Below, in pieces: positions 61,681 to 64,000 of a DNA stretch of 64,000 nucleotides. The notes under the pieces were generated by a model. The model ran no database searches, was not told the origin of the DNA, and saw only the letters and a list, made by a program, of their open reading frames with translations. Positions within the stretch are counted from its first letter, which is position 1. Every line of letters starts with the position of its first letter. The stretch is from CAYJAY01 sp964370715 (GTDB lineage: Bacteria > Bacillota > Clostridia > Oscillospirales > Ruminococcaceae), in NCBI GenBank assembly GCA_964370715.1, contig CAYJKJ010000002.1, positions 124,001-188,000 on the forward strand, read 5' to 3'. Position numbers and translations under genes: made by a program.

Positions 61681-62352
61681 TCAAACTTCTCGTTCCTCCT
61701 TATAAGCAGATCGTTTAACGGACGAAACTAGAATTTGGAAAAATCCCGAAATAATCGCAAGCGTCATAAATCCCCCAACCGTTGTTTTAAGTATTGGGAA
61801 CAACACCGGCATACCGGGAAGAAACAACCCAAAAATACGTGCTTCTCCGAAAAATTCACGTATTAAACCTATTAAACACACCGCAAACGAAAAACCAATC
61901 GAAATAAAAACCGAGTTTCTAACGCTATCGTTAAATTTTTCTCTCTTATCGCTTTCCGCCGCAGCCATTATAATGCTGTCTAAAACAATGAGCGGCAAAA
62001 ATCTATCCAACCTTGCAACATCAAACGGGAAAAGTTGTTGCGCTAAAAGATATGCCGGAATAAACATAACGCTCGACATTAGTGCATATAGCGGAATACG
62101 TATCGTGTTGCCGATATAACCTATCGTGAAGTTGCCTAGCGTTCTGACCGAGATAATTATTATCGTCATCATTATCGAAATAACAAGAGAATTTCTCAAG
62201 CTTGTCGCCGCAATTATAACAGGAGCTAATCCAAGCCCCGTTACAAGCACCGGATTGTTTGCCAAAATAAAGTCTCGACTAATTCTTTCTTTAACCGAAA
62301 GAGCATACTTTCCTTGCTTGTAGCTCCCTCTTCTGCTTGATTTAAATATCAT
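61681..62352 (-). CDS. Divergent RnfE/NqrD-like membrane subunit lacking cluster cysteines
   Basis: 223 residues with about six membrane helices and a basic N-terminus. NPVLVTGLGLAPVIIAAT matches the RnfE/NqrD stretch NPVxVQxLGLCPLLAVT with Ala for the Cys. FLPLIVLDSIIMAAAES matches xIPLIVVNCAILGRAEA with Ser for Cys. The only Cys is later (FAVCLIGLIREFFG), not at a ligand position. It overlaps the RnfD-like gene by 4 bp (ATGA), so they are co-translated. Without the cysteines it cannot carry the known iron-sulfur relay. Confidence 0.78.
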   Translation of the reverse strand: MIFKSSRRGSYKQGKYALSVKERISRDFILANNPVLVTGLGLAPVIIAATSLRNSLVISIMMTIIIISVRTLGNFTIGYIGNTIRIPLYALMSSVMFIPAYLLAQQLFPFDVARLDRFLPLIVLDSIIMAAAESDKREKFNDSVRNSVFISIGFSFAVCLIGLIREFFGEARIFGLFLPGMPVLFPILKTTVGGFMTLAIISGFFQILVSSVKRSAYKEEREV

Positions 62353-63320
62353 CGATCGTCACCCCCCAAATGTGTACGAAGGTTTCTTGTAAGAGAATAC
62401 CTTCTATCGAGCAACGAAGAAATCGGCGACACCAACATCAAAGCGAATGCGCTCGAAAACTCAACCGCCCCATAATAGCTGAAAGCGCAGGTTATAACCC
62501 CAAGCGTTAGACCGTAGATAATCTTTGATTTTGTGTTAGTTGGTGAAGAGCAAGGATCCGTTGCGATGAAAATACAGGTGAATATAAGCGAATCGGTCAA
62601 CACTTCATATAAAACCGATTCCCCTCTAGAGGCTTGTATTCTCGGGAACAAAAATGCCCAAAGCGACACAACGGCGATAGTTAACACCGGAATGTGCCAG
62701 CTTATTGCGTTTTTTGCAATAAGAAAAACAAGGGCGGAAAAAAGAATAAGGAAACAGGCTGTTCCCATCGGCCCTATATAGTTTCCTATCAAAAGGTCAA
62801 CAAAGCTAATCTGGGGAACGCCGCCCACCTTAAGCGTTGCGGCGGGGCTGTCGAACACCGCAACCGAAACTATATTGGTTAACGGCAGGTTGGTAAACGG
62901 CACGGGATATTTATACACAACGTCAAACCAGCATATTGCGCTTGCTGCATATCCAAAGGCTGAAGGATGGAACGGATAGTTTCCCGAACCTCCGAAAGCG
63001 TGTTTTCCAAGCACTATTGTAACAAGAGTTCCCAAAACGACAACATAGTATGGAGCGCTTGCCGGAAGCATCAACGTGAAAATTATAGCAAATGCAATGC
63101 TTGATATATCGGTTGCATCATATTCGAGTTCTTCACGTCCTTTTATTATAACAAAATCCGCAACAACAGCAGTTACAACCGAAATTAAGACGAGGATTGC
63201 GGGCCTTAATCCATAAAAATAAACCGACATAGCAACAAGCAAAAGGCATATCAAGATAATATCTTGAAAATGCCTGAAAGACGGATGCAATACACGTTGT
63301 TGTTTTCTAAGTCTAGCCAT
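62349..63320 (-). CDS. RnfD/NqrB-like membrane subunit
   Basis: 323 residues from ATG 63320 (MARLRKQQRVLHPSF), just after the rpe stop, with AAGGG upstream; the open frame to 63410 lies inside rpe. About nine membrane helices. The signature KHAFGGSGNYPFHPSAFGYA matches RnfD (KHxFGGLGxNxFNPAxxGY). FDSPAATLKVGG is placed like the flavinylation site DxxSGATPL, with Thr162 as the candidate FMN-bearing residue, though S/G is replaced. C-terminal FIATDPCSSPTNTKSKIIYGLTLGV matches the family (MATDPVTSPxT). RnfD carries covalent FMN and riboflavin in the known complex. No rnfG or rnfC accompanies it. Confidence 0.85.
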   Translation of the reverse strand: MARLRKQQRVLHPSFRHFQDIILICLLLVAMSVYFYGLRPAILVLISVVTAVVADFVIIKGREELEYDATDISSIAFAIIFTLMLPASAPYYVVVLGTLVTIVLGKHAFGGSGNYPFHPSAFGYAASAICWFDVVYKYPVPFTNLPLTNIVSVAVFDSPAATLKVGGVPQISFVDLLIGNYIGPMGTACFLILFSALVFLIAKNAISWHIPVLTIAVVSLWAFLFPRIQASRGESVLYEVLTDSLIFTCIFIATDPCSSPTNTKSKIIYGLTLGVITCAFSYYGAVEFSSAFALMLVSPISSLLDRRYSLTRNLRTHLGGDDR

Positions 63321-63322
63321 TC

Positions 63323-63985
63323 TTAAACAACCCTTATAGCAGCTTGTTTTATATCGGCTATTGCTTTTGCTCGATCGCTTTTGTTGAAAACCGACGAACC
63401 GGCAACACAAACATTTGCTCCGGCTTTTGCAACCTCAACCACCGTTTCGCTGTCTATACCGCCATCAACTTGTATAAGGAAATCCGAAAGCCCTAGCTTT
63501 TCGACTTCCTCTTTAATTTCAGAAATTTTAGGACACTGATGTTTCATAAAGCTTTGCCCGCCAAACCCGGGTTCTACCGTCATCACCAAAACCATATCGA
63601 TATCTTTAAGGTATTTAAAAACAGCCGATGCCGGTGTGTTTGGTTTAACCGAAAGCCCTACTTTTAATCCAAAGCTTTTAATCAGTTTTATCGTTTGCTC
63701 AATATCATCGGTAGTTTCAACATGAAACGTAATTATGCTAGCTCCGGCTTTTGCAAAATCTTTTATATAGTTAATCGGGTGGGATATCATCAAATGAACA
63801 TCATACACCGCTTCAACTCTTTTTGAGACCGACGAAAGAACCGGCGCACCAAACGATATATTAGGAACAAAATCCCCGTCCATAACATCGAAATGTATCC
63901 ATTCCGCTCCGCCGTTTAAAACATCTTTTATCTCTTCACCAAGTTTCGAAAAATCACTTGCCAAAATTGAGGGGGAAACAATCAT
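63323..63985 (-). CDS. rpe: Ribulose-phosphate 3-epimerase
   Basis: 220 residues, complete. TIM barrel with the metal ligands His31 and Asp33 in WIHFDVMDG, His64 in VHLMISHP, and the later Asp in VDGGID, plus MTVEPGFGGQSF and the phosphate-binding VAGSSVF. It interconverts ribulose 5-phosphate and xylulose 5-phosphate. ATG at 63985 after GGAGAG. In Clostridia it usually follows rsgA in the prkC cluster, which would lie beyond the window end. It is 2 bp upstream of the RnfD-like gene. Confidence 0.97.
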   Translation of the reverse strand: MIVSPSILASDFSKLGEEIKDVLNGGAEWIHFDVMDGDFVPNISFGAPVLSSVSKRVEAVYDVHLMISHPINYIKDFAKAGASIITFHVETTDDIEQTIKLIKSFGLKVGLSVKPNTPASAVFKYLKDIDMVLVMTVEPGFGGQSFMKHQCPKISEIKEEVEKLGLSDFLIQVDGGIDSETVVEVAKAGANVCVAGSSVFNKSDRAKAIADIKQAAIRVV

Positions 63986-64000
63986 ATAAACTCTCCATCT

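Noticed and set aside
63321..63410. N-terminal extension of the RnfD-like protein
   Set aside because: It lies inside rpe in another frame and codes for a Cys/Lys/Ser-rich stretch unlike RnfD; ATG 63320 just after the rpe stop fits better.

Overview
The window looks like a chromosomal piece of a low-GC, motile, probably anaerobic Clostridia (Lachnospirales-like) bacterium. Indicators are the AT-rich intergenic DNA, AGGAGG-type ribosome sites, TTG/GTG starts, a Gram-positive flagellar gene order (fliY with CheC-like motifs, a TIGR02530 protein, flbD, a DUF6470 protein), CheC/CheD/CheV, and a pst-pho operon ending in phoB-phoR. Genus cannot be assigned from sequence reading alone.

Layout. (1) 1-4287, minus strand: type IV pilus genes pilB-pilT-pilC and the start of a pilin; PilB carries an N-terminal MshEN-type (c-di-GMP-binding) motif. 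(2) 4288-4831: gene-poor AT-rich DNA with the phoR terminator. (3) 4832-11312, minus: phosphate starvation operon pstS-pstC-pstA-pstB-phoU-phoB-phoR, with Pho-box-like repeats upstream of pstS and a hairpin between pstS and pstC. (4) 11461-15411: accessory genes: a YcxB-like membrane protein, a PadR regulator with its HAAS-domain membrane partner, a lipoprotein, a DUF6512 membrane protein and a glyoxalase I-like enzyme. (5) 15439-22178, minus: a dCache chemoreceptor and a 1536-residue surface protein with about ten Big_2-type Ig-like repeats. (6) 22232-46752, minus: a 28-gene flagellar/chemotaxis operon from fliE to cheV. (7) 46753-47401: a 649-bp divergent control region. (8) 47402-58858, plus: flgM-flgN-flgK-flgL-DUF6470, an oppositely oriented brake-like gene, then a small helical protein, fliD, fliS, flgB, flgC and a second chemoreceptor. 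(9) 58981-60516, plus: dusB and a small Lys/Ala/Glu-rich protein. (10) tRNA-Glu and tRNA-Met, minus. (11) 60987-63985, minus: rpe followed by three Rnf/Nqr-type membrane subunits (D, E, A order).

How the parts work together. Basal body, export apparatus, motor and switch are almost complete in the fliE operon; filament cap, junction proteins, chaperones and the anti-sigma factor are on the divergent operon. The early rod genes flgB/flgC have moved from their usual place beside fliE to the end of the late operon. No flagellin, flhF, flhG, fliL, fliW, csrA, cheA, cheW, cheB or cheR is present in the window.

The most unusual item is the Rnf-like trio at 60987-63320. Its RnfA- and RnfE-like subunits have none of the four cysteines that hold the intramembrane [2Fe-2S] cluster in Rnf/Nqr, and no RnfB, RnfC or RnfG gene lies beside it. 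The second is a duplicated 100-bp palindrome-rich element between flgE and flbD.
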